64,000 nt of DNA from Orientallactaga sibirica (GCA_036365145.1 JAEOAD010000004.1:53337501-53401500), one strand, 5' to 3'. Shown: positions 1-12,075, numbered from the stretch's first letter. Program-made: numbers and translations. Notes: generated by a model not told the origin, from the sequence alone.

Positions 1-1465
1 AACTTATCTACAGACAGTATTAAGGGTGTAGAGAAACACAAACCCTTAGGGATTTTGGCTTTATAAGGTTATTTGTTTGTTTCAATCCCCGCATTTGCAT
101 ACTCTGTGCTGGTTTTTATTGAATGTGTATATTGCTCAGGTGAATGTCAGAATTTTGTCAGTAAATTGCTCCACCCAGCCCACTAGAATGCTTAAATAGT
201 GGGCAAACCCAACACCTAGGATTACTTCTGTGGTTGGACTGGAGAACAAGAGCTGCACTTGGCACCTTAAACTCCTACTTCGAAGGTACATAAAGTTGGA
301 TTTCCATGTCTAAGAGCACTGCAGATAATTACAAAAGCCAAGGATCAAATCAACTCAGGATGTAAAAATTGCTACATTATAATACAAGAAACACAAAGAA
401 TCAAGACAATACAACCCCAATAAAAATTATAAATCCACAAAAAATGACCCCAGTGAGACTGTTTTCGATGAAATGCCTGACAAAGATTTCCCCCAAAATG
501 ATTTTATCTATACTCAAAGAAATCAAAGGAATCGAAGAAGGAAACAAAGGAATTAAACAAACTCCTGAAGGAATTCCCAGAGAACACAGGAAACCAGCTT
601 AATGAAGTAAGGAAGTCATTAAAAGACATCAGTAAGGGAATAGAAATACTGGAGAAAAACCAGTTAGAAATTCTAGCACTGAAAAGCACAGACAGTCAAA
701 TAAAAAACTCTGTGGAAAGTCTCAGCAGTAGAATGGATAAAGGAGAGAACAGAATATCTAAACTAGAAGACCAGTTGGCAGATCTAATATAGTCCAACAG
801 AGAGAAAGACAAGCTAATAGGAATATATGAATGGGAATTCCAAGATATTCTGGACACTATGAAAAGATCAAACATAAGAATTCAGGGTATAGTAGAAGAA
901 GCAGGATTTCACTCCAAAGGCTTACTAGATAGTTTCAACAAGATCACAGAAGAAAATTTCCCCCAATTGGGAAAGAAATGCCAGTGCAGATACAGGAAGC
1001 TTTTAGAACACAAACAGATAAAGCCTGGAAAGGACCTCTCCTTGGCATGTTATAATTAAACTACTAAACACACAAACCAAAGAAAATATATTGAAATCAG
1101 TTATAGAGAAAAAGCGAGTCATCTACTTGGCAAGCCAAGCAGGATAAAAACAAACTATTCAACACAAACTTTAAAAGCCAGAAGGGCTTAGAATAATGTA
1201 TTCCAAGTTCTGAAGGATGACAACTGTCAACCAAGAATACTTTATCCTGAAAAACTATCTATCCAAATAGATGGAGAAATAAGGACATTCCACAACAAAG
1301 TCAGAATAACAATACTTTCATAATAGGAGGAAAAGATGATGACATCAAAATAAAAGAGACTAATGGAGAGTAGGATGGGATATGTTGTAGTGTAGATCTG
1401 TGAACGGGGAAATCGGGGAGGGGAGGGATTATCATGGTTTATTTTTTGTAAAAATGAAAAAATTA
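1..1465 (+). mobile_element. Half-L1 (HAL1-like) retrotransposon, ORF1 only, decayed
   Basis: About 360 bases of 5' leader are followed by L1 ORF1 remnants: a lysine/glutamate-rich coiled-coil region (about 490-790), then the RNA-binding part (about 859-1060, with the family-typical stretch ITEENFPQL) and the C-terminal part (about 1160-1310). Several frameshifts and stops break it, so it is not a working gene. No ORF2 (endonuclease/reverse transcriptase) follows. After about 1320 the sequence passes directly to a G-rich 3' end (ggggaggggagggatt) and an A-rich tail at 1450-1470. That layout is the definition of HAL1 elements; an internally deleted ordinary L1 is the alternative. The 5' end may lie outside the window. 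Confidence 0.72.
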
Positions 1466-3373
1466 AAAACCTTATAAAACAACATTTTGTTGGTTATCAG
1501 GTAGCATAAAGATTGTCACTGAGAGGGAAAAGGAGAGCTTTGTTAACTGCCCCATACTTCCACTCTGACAGGGAGAGGAATTCAAATGATTCCCGTTCAT
1601 CCTCTGCAGTTGGAAGAAGGGATCCAAGGTGGCTACAGTCCTATACTTCACAGGGCAAAAGTCCAAGAGGAAGAAGGGGAAGAATAAAGGGAGGAAAAGA
1701 GTATCAGGAGTGGGGGGAGAGAGAGACAAAGACAGAGAGGAAGAGTGCTCATGAAGCTTTAAGTTAAAAGCTATTTAGCACAGCTCATGTATGTGAAGAA
1801 ATTCCCCAGTATAGAAGTTATGGCTGCTCAAAACTGGCAGTGGGAAAAAATCATGAAAGACATAGTGCTGGAATCAGTTCATTTTCCATGGAGATAAACC
1901 ATAATCCTCATCATTCACAGGGCATCAAGAGGAGTTCAGAGAAAGGTCTTGGCTTAACAATGGGGCAGATTCCACCCTCTACTCATGGCTGTTCTTTTCC
2001 CAAGCAGAAAACTCCAAACCCAGCCATGACAGAATTGAGCAAGTTCTGAATAACACCAGAGAGGCTCTAAACAAAGGATCAGTAGCACTTACACCAACAA
2101 AGTCCATATAAAGCTATAAGATAGTCATGGGGCCTGCATAAAAGTTGCTGAAATCAGAAAATATGACATTTAGTAGGGTAAAAACAAGCAATAGAAACAG
2201 AACCATAAATGACATAAAAGATAAAATAAGTATATAAGAAGATTAAAACCATTATAACTGCATTTCATATACTGAACAGGGTAGAAGAAAGAATGTTAGA
2301 GATATAAATTTATTTGGTTATGATTAAGAGGAGATGAGAGACTAAAGAGAAAAAGATCAGTAAATACATATATAGCAAAAGAGACTATTAAAAAAATAGG
2401 TAAAGACTAGGGTGAGAGTAAATAACCTCCTTGAGTTGTGAGACAATTTCAAGCAGCAGATATAAACATACTTGTAGTCACCAAAATACTGGAAGAAATT
2501 ATAGTCAAATTTTGGGCAATTTTGATGAAAATTTTAAGCTAACATATTAAAAGCTTCACAAGCTCTAAATATAAGAAACATAAGCAAAACAATACTGTTA
2601 CTTACCCTAATTAAAACAAGCAACAAAGAGGGAAAATACTTATAATAATCAGAGGAAAGGGACATTGTATACAGAAAAATGAGTAAAACTGGCAGTATAT
2701 TTGTTGCTACCATCAATGCTGTCCAGAAGACAGTGAGGGAGCTATTTGGAAACTGGAGAAAAGAAAAGAAAAGACAAAATCAATGCAAAATTGTAAACTA
2801 TGTAAAAGCACATTTTAATAATAAAGGGGAAATTTAAAAAAATAAGACCTGCAAAAATAGGAGCAATCCATTAACTGGAAATTCATGTTACAGAGAAGAC
2901 TGTAAGAGAAGCATTTTAGATTGAAAATAATGAGAAAATCTGAAATATGTGAAGGAAAGAGGAATGACAAAGTTGGCTAATTTGAGGAGAAATCTGAGAG
3001 CTGTTCCTCATTGTAAAGGAGTGTTAATAATAATGTGTAGCCTCCTTTGTAATGTGGTGGAATAACATGCATGACAACAGTATCATGGAGAATGGACTTG
3101 AAGGAAATTTTTAGTAATTAAAGAATTCATAAAATACACTAAAAAAACCATCCCCCCCACAAAAAGTTATAGCTACTAAGCCAATAAAGAAAATGCATGA
3201 GAATATATCACCAACCCCAAGGAATAAAAGAAATAATAAGTCATATAAAATATAAAAACTCTCTAAGGTGTGATCCTTTCTAAAATATTTTAGAAGCATG
3301 TTTTCCCATATCCTAGAGATATCATAATTCCTTTTCCAATTATAAATCTATGACCTATAGGGAAGCTAGAGGT
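1466..3373. other. Unassigned AT-rich sequence
   Basis: No repeat family or coding region could be recognised. Open frames at 1472-1767 and 1840-2049 overlap on both strands or lack any known motif, and look like chance. A purine-rich patch sits at 1665-1745. Confidence 0.5.
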
Positions 3374-3725
3374 TGTGGTGGTATGGATCAGATATCCCCA
3401 ATAAACTCATATGCTTTGAATGCTTGGTCCCCAGCTGGTGGCAATTGAAGTGGAGTCTTGATGCAGGAGATGTGTCACTGGGGGTAAGGGGATAGGCCTT
3501 GAGGCCTGTTAACCCTCAGCTTGCCAGTACTTAGCTAGCTCACTCTCTTGCAATTTTCTACCTGCTGTGGCAAGAATGTGATGTCCAGCCTCTGTTGTAC
3601 CATTTTTCCCTGCAATCATGAAGCTTTACCTCAAGAGTGTAAGTCAAAATAAATTCTTTCCTCTTACCAGCTAATTTTGGTCAGTTGCTTTGTCCCAACA
3701 ATGAGAATAGAAGTCAACCACCAAG
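3374..3725 (+). mobile_element. MaLR-type LTR remnant (ERVL-MaLR)
   Basis: It begins tgtggtggtatgg and carries the family landmarks in order: cttggtccccagctgg near 3425, tgatgtccagcctctg near 3580, atcatgaagctttacctc near 3618, and the AATAAA-containing stretch gtcaaaataaattc near 3642. The copies at 14421, 25007 and, reversed, 59982 share the same layout. No internal region follows, so it is a solo LTR or fragment. Confidence 0.65.
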
Positions 3726-4304
3726 TTCCTAGGACTTGGACTCAAAATGTTTAAAACCTTGAAGTCCTACAATTTCTTATCATACTGAACTATATTCTAT
3801 GGAGAATTGTTCTAATGTCTACCTGAGAATAAAAGCAAAACATGAGGTCACTTCCCAGGATGTAGATTTAATAAAGGGATATAGACATTTCTAGTCACAG
3901 CATCTCGTGAAGCCTTTGTTGAGTAACTGCATTGTGCTTTATCTGAATTCACCCCTGGCAGAATGGAGAACCTCCATTTGTTTGACCTGGGCTATGGATT
4001 CATTATCAGATGGCAAAATAATGGAAGGTCTAATACTTGTTTAGAACGTTATTTTTCTAGCTAATGCCACAACTTTTTCTTAGACCTCAAATGATAGATC
4101 CAAATTAAGGTTAGAAATAATTTGGGTATAGATTAGGATACAAACCAAAAAATACAATCACAAATGCCTAAAAGAAGAAACTAAATAAATACTTAATAGT
4201 TATTCAACTGATTTCATTTGTTTGTTTTATCTATGCATCAATAATCCTCTCTGAATTTATCACTTTGTGGGAATACAAATGACTGGTTAAAATAGATGCA
4301 GTTT
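3726..4304. other. Unassigned sequence between LTR and L1
   Basis: No repeat, coding frame or RNA gene recognised. Base composition is AT-rich, like the surroundings. Confidence 0.5.
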
Positions 4305-5000
4305 CATCCACCTCAATCAAGTAGATTTCATCCCAGGGATTCAGGGTTTGTTCAACATACACAAATTGAAAAATGTAATTCATCATTTAAACATACTCAA
4401 AGACAGGAACCACATGATCATCTGAATAGATGAAGAAAAGGCCTTTGACAAAATTTGACATTCCCTCATGATTAAAACACTAGAACAGATAGGGATGGAG
4501 CGTCCATATCTCAGCATAATAAAGGCAATATACAACATACCTAAAGTCTGTATCATACTAAATAGGGAAAAACTCAAACATTTCCATTAAGGTTTAGAAC
4601 TAGACAGGGATGCCCACTCTCTCCACTGCTTCCCAACACAGTACTTGAACTTTAGCTCAAGCTAAGACAAAAGAATGAAATAAAATGGATACAAATTGGA
4701 AATGAAGAAGTCAAACTAGCCCTATTTGAAGATGACATGATTCTATAGATAAGAAAACAAAACAAAACAACAACAAAAATAAACTCACCAAAACACCCTT
4801 AGAAATGACAAACAATTTCAGAAAAGTGGCAGGTAATAAAATCAACACACAAAAATCACTACCTTTAGTATAAATCAATGGCAAAAATATGGAGAAAGAA
4901 ATCAGGGAACTTGTCTTTGTTATATTAGCCACAAAACTAAAAAAAAAAAAAAAAATCAAATATCTTGGAATCTCCCTAACCAAGGAATTAGAAGACCTAT
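4305..5000 (+). mobile_element. L1 ORF2 fragment, upstream half (reverse transcriptase region)
   Basis: A 5'-truncated L1 begins around 4305. Family-typical phrases are the 'hxQVgFIPG' region (4313-4345), the 'TRQGCPLSP' equivalent (gacagggatgcccactctct, 4603-4622) and the region just after the catalytic aspartates (about 4727-4745, where a stop now follows). In-frame stops and a 19-base A run (about 4939-4957) show decay. The element continues at 6719 after a later insertion. Confidence 0.85.
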
Positions 5001-5499
5001 TGTGATGGTTAAGGTGTTGTCAACTTGATCTGTTTAGCAATCCACCAAAAATCCCTTTCTGGTGGGTCTCCAAGGTTGCTTCCAGGAAGGATTAATTGAA
5101 GGAGGAAGTCATTCTCCCAGAGTGAGCCCTTCCCCCAGAGCCATTGGCCCCTCTCAGATGGCAACTTTATATAAGGAAGCTTTGGGTGAAAAGAGCCCCT
5201 GCCTTCCACTTGGCTGCCAGAGCTGCTTGCTGACGTCCAGCATGGATTGAAGACCAGCACAAACTGAAGACCCATGTAGATTGAAAACCAGCAGCTCCTC
5301 AGGAATCCTCCAGGTCTTCAGTGCCCGATTGGGACTACTGAGGCATCTGGCCAAGTGGACTGAGCAGCTACGGGGTTGGGTTCCTTGATTCTTGGGCCTG
5401 TGACTGCTATTGGGCTACCATAAGCTAATCCAATAAATTCCCTTTTTAATATAATTCATTCTAGCAGTACTGTTCCTCTAGACAACCTTGACTAACACA
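5001..5499 (+). mobile_element. LTR of the ERVL-derived element (MLT2-like)
   Basis: It runs from tgtgatggtt to actaacaca (TG...CA), 499 bases. The start resembles MLT2-type ERVL LTRs. A TATA-like stretch (ttatataagg, 5167-5176) and a polyadenylation signal (aataaa, 5432-5437) are present, in the expected order for U3 and R. There is no second direct copy in the window. Confidence 0.75.
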
Positions 5500-5504
5500 G
5501 ATTG

Positions 5505-5520
5505 TGGTATGAGAAGTGAT
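5505..5520 (+). other. Degenerate primer binding site, tRNA-Leu type
   Basis: tggtatgagaagtgat lies 5 bases after the LTR end. It resembles the complement of the 3' end of leucine tRNA (tggtgtcagaagtgggat), the primer after which ERV-L is named, with substitutions. This supports the ERVL assignment independently of gag. Confidence 0.55.
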
Positions 5521-5769
5521 TATAGAGAAACTGAATTGTAAGAATGGATTTCTCTAGTGGGCTTGGTGTATCTGGGATTGGTTTTCCAACTTCAGGGATA
5601 GCACTTTTACTGGGAATAAGGAGGGCACTAATAATCCATGATGTGAACTATTTAAAGAATAACATGAGATAGATGTATTTCATGGTCCTGAGTCATGTCT
5701 TGTGAAGAGCAAGGAATTATCCACTCAGTATTTAAAACATTTGAATATTTGAGGAAGAGTAAGACTGAT

Positions 5770-6690
5770 GATGAGGCTGGCTGGTTGCTTCTAGCATCTC
5801 TGGACAAACTATTGAGGGAATAAAAGAAGCTCAGAAAGGAAACTTCTAAGCTTAAGACCCACATACATGATCTGAAGGTTTCTAAGGATGCCCTGGAGAA
5901 CAGTCTTCTCTCTAGCCAGAACAGGCCTCAAATTGCAGAAAACCAAACCCAAGCTCTCATTGTAAGATTGGCTAATTACTTGCAATGTAAACTCAAATCC
6001 CAGTCTCACCAGTTATCAGAAGTTAAAGTGAAGACATTGATTGGAAAAGACTGGGATCCTGTGAGTTGGGATGGTGATGTGTGGGAAGACCCTGAAGAAT
6101 CTGGAGACACTGAACTCTCAGATTCTGAAGAAGTTGTTTTGCATGAAAATATGACATCTTCTCCCTTAGCAGCAGTTGTATCCACACTTCCACACCCTGA
6201 AGTCTTACCCTCCCACCCTTGCCTGAGGGAATTATTCCTTCTTTGTCTTTGGTATCAACAGGAGGTGCTAATGCTCTTCAGTGCCCACCCATCTTCACCT
6301 CTAGGCCTATAACCATACCTAAGGCTAAGCAGGCCCCTAAAGGTGAGTTAGAAAGCGTGACTCAAGAGGAAGTGAGATACACTCCTAAAGAACTTCAGGA
6401 GTTTTCTAACTTGTACAGGCAGAAGCATGGGGAATATGTGTGGGAATGGATTTTAAAGGTGACATAGGAAGGAATATAAGATTAGATCAGGCTGAATTTA
6501 CTGGAATGGGCCCATTGAGCAGAGATTTTAGATTTAACACTGCAGCTCATTCAGTTGGAAGAGGTGCCAAGAGTTTCTTTGATTGGGTGGCTGCAATATG
6601 GTCCTAAAGATGGCCTACTGTGAATAAGCTTGAGCTGCCTGATATCCCTTGGCTTAATGTTGATGAAGGGATTGCCAGGCTCAGAGAACT
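5770..6690 (+). pseudogene. Broken ERVL gag
   Basis: A coiled-coil-like stretch (about 5770-5960) precedes a capsid-region segment in which KTLIGKDWDP and WDGDVWEDPE (about 6028-6095) are typical of ERVL gag. A proline-rich linker follows, then a second segment in another frame with YTPKELQEFSN (about 6379-6411). Breaks: a stop near 5820, a frame change between about 6219 and 6312, and a stop at about 6465. More stops follow before the sequence ends abruptly at 6690. ERVL gag is the family from which mouse Fv1 was domesticated, but this copy has no usable reading frame. Confidence 0.75.
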
Positions 6691-6718
6691 TTGACAACAC
6701 CTTAACCATCACACCTAT

Positions 6719-8045
6719 TCAATGAAAATATAAAACCTTTGAAGAAAGAACTGGAAGAAGTCATGAAAAGATGGAATGACCTTCTGTCCTCATGGGCTGG
6801 AAGAATTAATATTGTTAAAATGACTATCCTACCAAAAGCAATATACAGATTCACTGCAATTCCAATAAAAGAATTCCAACAATATTCTTCATAGAATTAG
6901 AAAAGCACTTTTGCAAAATTCATAAAGAAGCAGAGGGCTGTGGATAGCAAAATTGTACTCAGGAAAAGGATCAACTCTGGTGGTAACACCATACCTGATT
7001 TCAAGTTATATTATAAAGCTGTGCAATAAAAACTGCATGGTACTAGCATAAAACAGCACAGAGCTCAATGGAATAGAAATAAAGATTTGGGTATGAGTTC
7101 GAGCAACTACAGCTACCTGATCTTTGACAAAGGGGCCAAAAACACTCACTGAAGAAAAGACAGCATGTCCACTAAATGATGCTGGGGCAACTGCATAGCC
7201 ACAGGTAGAAGACCAAAGTTGTACCACATCCTCTCACCTTGCACTAAAATGAACTCTAACTGAATCAAGCACCTCAATATAAGGCCTGAAACCCTAGATC
7301 AAGTAGAAGAAAAAGTAGGGAGAACACTCCAAGATATAGGTGTAGGGAAACACTTTCTGAATAAGACCTCAGTAGCCTACTGAATTAGTCAAACACTCAA
7401 CAAATGGGACCTCATGAAAATAAAAAGCTATTGTACAGATAAATAAACCATCAGCGGAGTCAATAGACAACCTACTGAATAGGAGAAAATCTTCACCAGC
7501 TATACCTCCAACAAAAGTTTAATATTTAGAATCTACAAAGAACTCAAAAACCTAAACAATAAAAAACTAAACACCCCACTCAAAAAAAATGGGGCAGGAA
7601 ATTGAACAAAGATTATGAAATACAAATGGCCACTAAGCACTTATAGAGATGGCAACATCTCTACTTATCAGGGAAATGCAAACTAAAATGACTATGAGAT
7701 TCCATGTCATTCTAGTCAGAATGGCATAATCAAATGACAGCACATATGGGTGGGGGTGTGGCAGAAGAGGAACACTCATCCACTGCTGATGGGAGTGTAA
7801 ACTTGTACAGCCATTATGGCAAATAATAGGGAGACACTTCAAAGGGCTAGAAATAGAATGACCATTGGATCCAGGTGTACGTCTTTTGGGAATATATCCT
7901 AAAGACTACTATATGCCACAGAAACACCTGTTCAACCATTTTCATTGGTGCTCTATTGACAATAGCCAGGAACTGGAATCAGCCTGGATGCCCACAGAGG
8001 ACAGAGTTTAGAGGTTGCTCAAGTACTTAAATATAGAGGATGTTA
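6719..8045 (+). mobile_element. L1 ORF2 fragment, downstream half
   Basis: It continues the L1 interrupted at 5000 (acctttgaagaaagaactgg onward) through the connection and C-terminal regions of ORF2. Recognisable phrases include accaaaagcaatatacagat (6833-6852), tcaaatgggacctcatgaaa-like sequence near 7400, and the cysteine-rich region near 7860-7960. Stops and frameshifts are frequent. The copy fades at about 8045 without a clear poly(A). Confidence 0.85.
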
Positions 8046-9379
8046 AAGGTGACTGTTTAAAAGAATATATTATAATATCTTATGTACCACATTTCCTGTG
8101 CAGAAGAAACAGAAGTAAAGGTTTGTGATATGAGAATCATCCTTCATTACATTGACTTTGATTTGTTAACATGTATGTGATCCTAAGAATGAAACAATGT
8201 GGATCATGATTCTATAAGCATCTTGATTACATACTTGAATACTTACCAGAGTGTTGCTGCATGGCATCTTTCATTTGCATAATCTTTCCACTATGATATT
8301 TCTATTTTATTTATCACATGTTTATGATCACTGTGACCTTCGCATAAGCATAAAATAAGTCTTGCATTATATTTGATAAAAAAAAAACATGACTATTTAT
8401 AACATGCTTGACCATTCCCAAGTCTAAGAAGCAAGCTGAGGTTTTGTAAGCATCCCTGAAATGAGCCTCCGTACTGTTTTGTAAAGGAAAAGAGTCTTCT
8501 CAGAGCCTGGACCCAGGTGCATTCTCCAAGAGGGCCATGAGGAATGAAGCCTCTTGACTCTCTCTGACATTAATGGGTATTCAGCAGACAGATCTCTGTG
8601 CCCTGCCTTGAGAATTTACCCAACTGTAAAATTACATTCTACATAGTTTCATGTGGGAAGATGACGCATGTCACTCCTGGAACACATCACGTATTCTCTA
8701 TAAATTATGCTGCTAAATGGCTCCAACCAAGAGTAGTCAGTTTGGGTCTATTTTTTTTCTTGTTATTTTATCTTCACCACAATTGCCTAAGAATGTAAAT
8801 GAAAAGTATTTTCACTGTTGCAAAATATGTAATGTGCAGGCCTAGTAACCACTAAATTACTGTTTTCTTAAGTTTTTTTTTCTTTGTCTTTGATAGTTAG
8901 ATAATTGTATTATTTTATCTGATGCAAAGTCAGTCACTAGCAAACACATTGGCCACTCCAAACTGAACAGCGTACTGGCTGGATATGCTAAAAGCTGTAC
9001 ATGCAACATAAATATTTGACATCTAATTCCTTTTTATCTGGCCATTCCTTCTAGGTTTAGGAAAATGCTGAATAATGGTTATGAGTTTCACAGAATCAAT
9101 GTGAAGTTAACAAAATATGTATCCAATTAAATACACAGTAACAGTAAAACAATGTACTTGGACAGTCCATGCTCCTGTAAGTTCTGTCTACTATAATGAA
9201 GTCTATTGAAAGGGTTAATTCTAACTTTCTAAACATTTTCTTCCTCAGTCATTGTGACAAGAAACCTGAGTTCTTTCCACCAAACCATTATTGTTAGTAA
9301 CTAGTTATATGTTTCAGTTAACTGTTCTAAAGTATATTTCCACAGCTACAAATAATGTAATCTTCAATGCAGTATTGGT
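8046..9379. other. Unassigned unique sequence
   Basis: AT-rich with no recognised repeat or coding exon. Poly-T runs near 8748 and 8872 are short. One 66-codon open frame (8598-8798) has no recognisable motif. Confidence 0.5.
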
Positions 9380-9462
9380 GTGTCATAAGGATTTAACAAG
9401 ATAATATATAAGAAAGCACAAAACATACTGGTATATAGTAGATGCTCACTAAGTTTTAATTC
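9380..9462 (+). repeat. MIR SINE, 3' part
   Basis: It contains the family-typical run of a-rich sequence followed by catactggtatatagtagatg and ctcactaag, matching the MIR 3' end ('cctggcacatagtaggtgctcaataaat') with the divergence expected of a mammal-wide element. Confidence 0.6.
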
Positions 9463-10183
9463 TTTGCATCTTCAATGTGTTTGAAGAAAATCTGCCAAAC
9501 CCATCTGGATCCTTCTCCAATCCCAGTTTCCTTGAATTTCTAGCTAATACTCAGTAAATGTTGATAAACTTCTCCCTTTTGTCAGTTCTTTCCATTTGTC
9601 CCCTTGGTTGTATATTCATTATTATTTTGACACACAAAAGATGAAATTTCATAATAAAGACATTTAAAACAAAGGCAAAAATGTCTTCTCAGATTTTACA
9701 AGAATTGTGAAATTCACTTATCTATTACAGCATCGCCCTGTCCACAATGAATGGACATAATGTGAAGACTGGCCAAGAGCCAGGAAACTGTCCTCTTGGG
9801 AAAACAGCAAACACATCCTACTCCAAAGCAAAACCCACCAGAGACTGAGTAAGTTCAATTCATCTTTAAAAAGCCAAATTTCTGTTGGCTTCACTGGAAC
9901 AAGTATTTATTTTTTACTTTTTTAATAGATGCAAAAGACCAAAACTAATTTTATCTCATATAGCATGTACTATTGTAGAACAAGAAGAGCTAGGATGTAG
10001 TTAACTGCAAAGAAGAATTATGAAGGAAGCATTACAGAACAGCTTCAAGTTCTTACCTAGTACTAATATATAGAGCTTGCTTAGTAAAAGTGCACCAAAT
10101 AATAAATGAGGTAAGAAACAAGTGTTATCATTTGTCTTTTCTTATCTCATAGCACTCAGTGAAATACTGTTTAAAGGAGGCTC
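9463..10183. other. Unassigned unique sequence
   Basis: No repeat family or coding signal recognised. The stretch 9735-9860 is less AT-rich than its neighbours but has no long open frame. Confidence 0.45.
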
Positions 10184-10425
10184 AGGCTGGAAAGATGGCT
10201 CAGCAGTTAAGGAACTTGCTTGCAAAGCTTGACAGCCCAGGTTTGATTTCCCCAGAGCCCATGTAAAGCCAGATACAGGAAGTGGCACATGTGTCTGGAG
10301 TTTATTTGCAGCAGCAATAGTCCCTGGTGTGCCCATTTTCTCTCTCTCGCTCTCTCTTGACTCTTTCTCCCTTCCTCTCCTTGCAAATAAATAAATAAAC
10401 ATATTAAGAAAAATAAAATTAAAAA
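10184..10425 (+). repeat. ID-headed, tRNA-derived SINE (jerboa type)
   Basis: The head ggctggaaagatggctcagc contains a pol III A box, and the region around aggtttgatttcc (10238-10250) is the B box; both resemble alanine-tRNA-derived ID elements. A body (cacatgtgtctggagtt) follows, ending gtgcccatt, then (TC)n and (AAAT)n. An imperfect duplication aaaggaggctc / aaagaagctct may flank it. Fourteen further copies of this family occur in the window. Confidence 0.85.
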
Positions 10426-10551
10426 GAAGCTCTAGGTAAGCACTTGCTGAATTGATTGTAATGGTTTTATAAAGCAAACCATATTCCCTGAATTACTTCC
10501 CATAAACCCTTCAGATGATCTCTTAGATCAACTCCATTAATTATGGATAGG

Positions 10552-12075
10552 AATCTTTTTTTTAATTATTTTTTTATTGACAACTTTTATACTTACATAC
10601 AAAGAAACCACCTGATATTTCCCTACCCTCCCCCATTCCACTTTAGAACACCAATCTCCATCATATCCCCTCCCTCTCTCCATTAGTCTCTCTTTTAATT
10701 TGATGTCATCATCTTTTTCTTCTATTTTGAGGGTCTTGCGGAGGTATTGCTAGGCACTGCAAGGTCATGGATATCGAGGCCAATTTCTGTTGCATTGTAA
10801 GGGGTCATACCCTTCCTTTGGCTCTTCCATTCTATCTGCCCCCTCTTCCGCAATGGTCCCTGAGCCTTGGAGGGTGTGACAGAGGTGTTTCAGTGCTGGG
10901 CACTCCTCCATCCCTTCTTCTCAGCATTATGTTGCCTTTTGGGTCATCCCAGTGGTCATTGCCATCTGAAAAGAGAAGCTTCTCTAACCAGAATTGAGAG
11001 TAACGTTAATATGTGAATATGAACATTAAGTGTAGTATTTTCAGGGCAGCTTGGTGGGAATAATATATACATTTAGTCAGAAAAGAGCAGGTTTTCTTTA
11101 TTTATTTCATTTTTTTTTTTTTTTTTTTTTTTTTTTTGGTTTTCAGGGTAGGGTCTCACTCTGGTCCAAGCTGACCTGGAATTAGCTATGTATTCTCAGG
11201 TTGGCCTCGAACTCATGGCGATCCTCCTACCTCTGCCTCCCGAGAGCTGGGATTAAAGGCGTGCGCCACCACGCCCAGCTAAGAGCAGGCTTTATACCCT
11301 TAAGGCTCATGACCTCACCTGCCATAGACTTTTGCTTAGGTTTTTGAGTACCAGGCATGTATTCCCTACCATAGAGAGGGCCTTCAGTCAAATTATGGAG
11401 CAGTTGGTTACCCCAAGAGTAGACATGCCACTATTGCACCCATTCAGTCATTGGGCCTGTCTGGCCAAACTTGAATATTCAGTGTCCACTGTTTTCACTG
11501 TTGATGACTTCTGTCTCCCATATGCTGCATGCAGTGCAGCTTTTTCCAGCTTTCAGTTGGCTGGTCTACAGGGAGAAGATTTTCTGCTCCGCACCAGCTT
11601 GCTTTCTCAGTGACCTGGCCTCTCAGGCAAGAGATGTCTTCAGCAATAGGGTCTTACTATCTTTTTCTCAAGGGAAGCCAAGGGCTTTGGCAAAAGCCTT
11701 TGATGTTTTGGAGGCTACCGGGACCTCCTTGGCCAACAACTCACTGGAAGGTATCCCATCCCAGGTACTGAAATTTTCTAGTAACAGTCTACAGCTTCTA
11801 GATGTGCCATTATTCAAAAAAGTAATTTTACATAAGTCTTATTCACAATATCTTGAATTTTGATTGACCCTCCCTCTGCCCTTCTTTTATGCCTTCTCTT
11901 CCCATGGTCTCACTTAGGCCATTCCCCTCCCTGTAATCAGTTCTTCTACTTACATATGTGCAATACCATACACTTAAGTCCTTCCCTTTCCTCCCTCCCT
12001 TATAGCCTGAACTCAAGATTTTTCTAGAGTCTTAGTATTCCTACGGACACTGTATTACTTGATGAATATCTTTTA
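10552..12075 (-). mobile_element. Antisense L1 3'UTR, 5'-truncated
   Basis: Read on the minus strand it ends in an A-rich tail (poly-T at 10556-10580 on plus). Just before the tail its sequence matches the 3' end of the HAL1-like copy at 1330-1450 (gatgatgacatcaaa and gagactaatggagag are shared). The part at 11600-11770 matches, inverted, the sense L1 3'UTR at 50090-50230 and the antisense one at 19800-19950. The 130- and 93-codon frames here are therefore 3'UTR by-products. Confidence 0.75.
11092..11280 (-). repeat. B1 SINE, antisense, inside L1 3'UTR
   Basis: Poly-T is followed by the reverse of a B1 body and ends in gcgccaccacgcccagct. It is flanked by the 9-base duplication aagagcagg (11083-11091 and 11281-11289). 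Low divergence (intact ctgggattaaaggcgtgcg) marks it as recent and younger than the L1 it split. Confidence 0.9.

Larger units (their letters stand above)
5001..6713 (+). mobile_element. ERVL-derived element with inverted terminal repeats, inserted in L1
   Basis: It sits inside L1 ORF2 and is flanked by the 5-base duplication cctat (4996-5000 and 6714-6718). Removing it and one cctat rejoins a continuous L1 sequence. Order within: LTR (5001-5499), primer binding site (5505-5520), broken gag (about 5770-6690). The last 23 bases (6691-6713) are then an exact reverse complement of the first 23 bases of the LTR (5001-5023). A normal provirus would end in a direct copy of the LTR. There is no pol, env or 3' LTR. 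Five-base duplications fit ERVL integrases. The simplest reading is integration of an aberrant cDNA with the U3 end at both termini. Confidence 0.8.

Noticed and set aside
859..1059. 66-codon frame with clear L1 ORF1 similarity as a possible domesticated gene
   Set aside because: It is a short surviving piece of a frame broken on both sides within a decayed retroelement.
5968..6467. ERVL gag frames as a possible Fv1-like restriction gene
   Set aside because: Two frames, at least three breaks, no intact capsid region, and it sits in a decayed insertion inside a dead L1.
11471..11863. 130-codon open frame
   Set aside because: Lies in an antisense L1 3'UTR that has counterparts at 19800 and 50100; it is a non-coding repeat.
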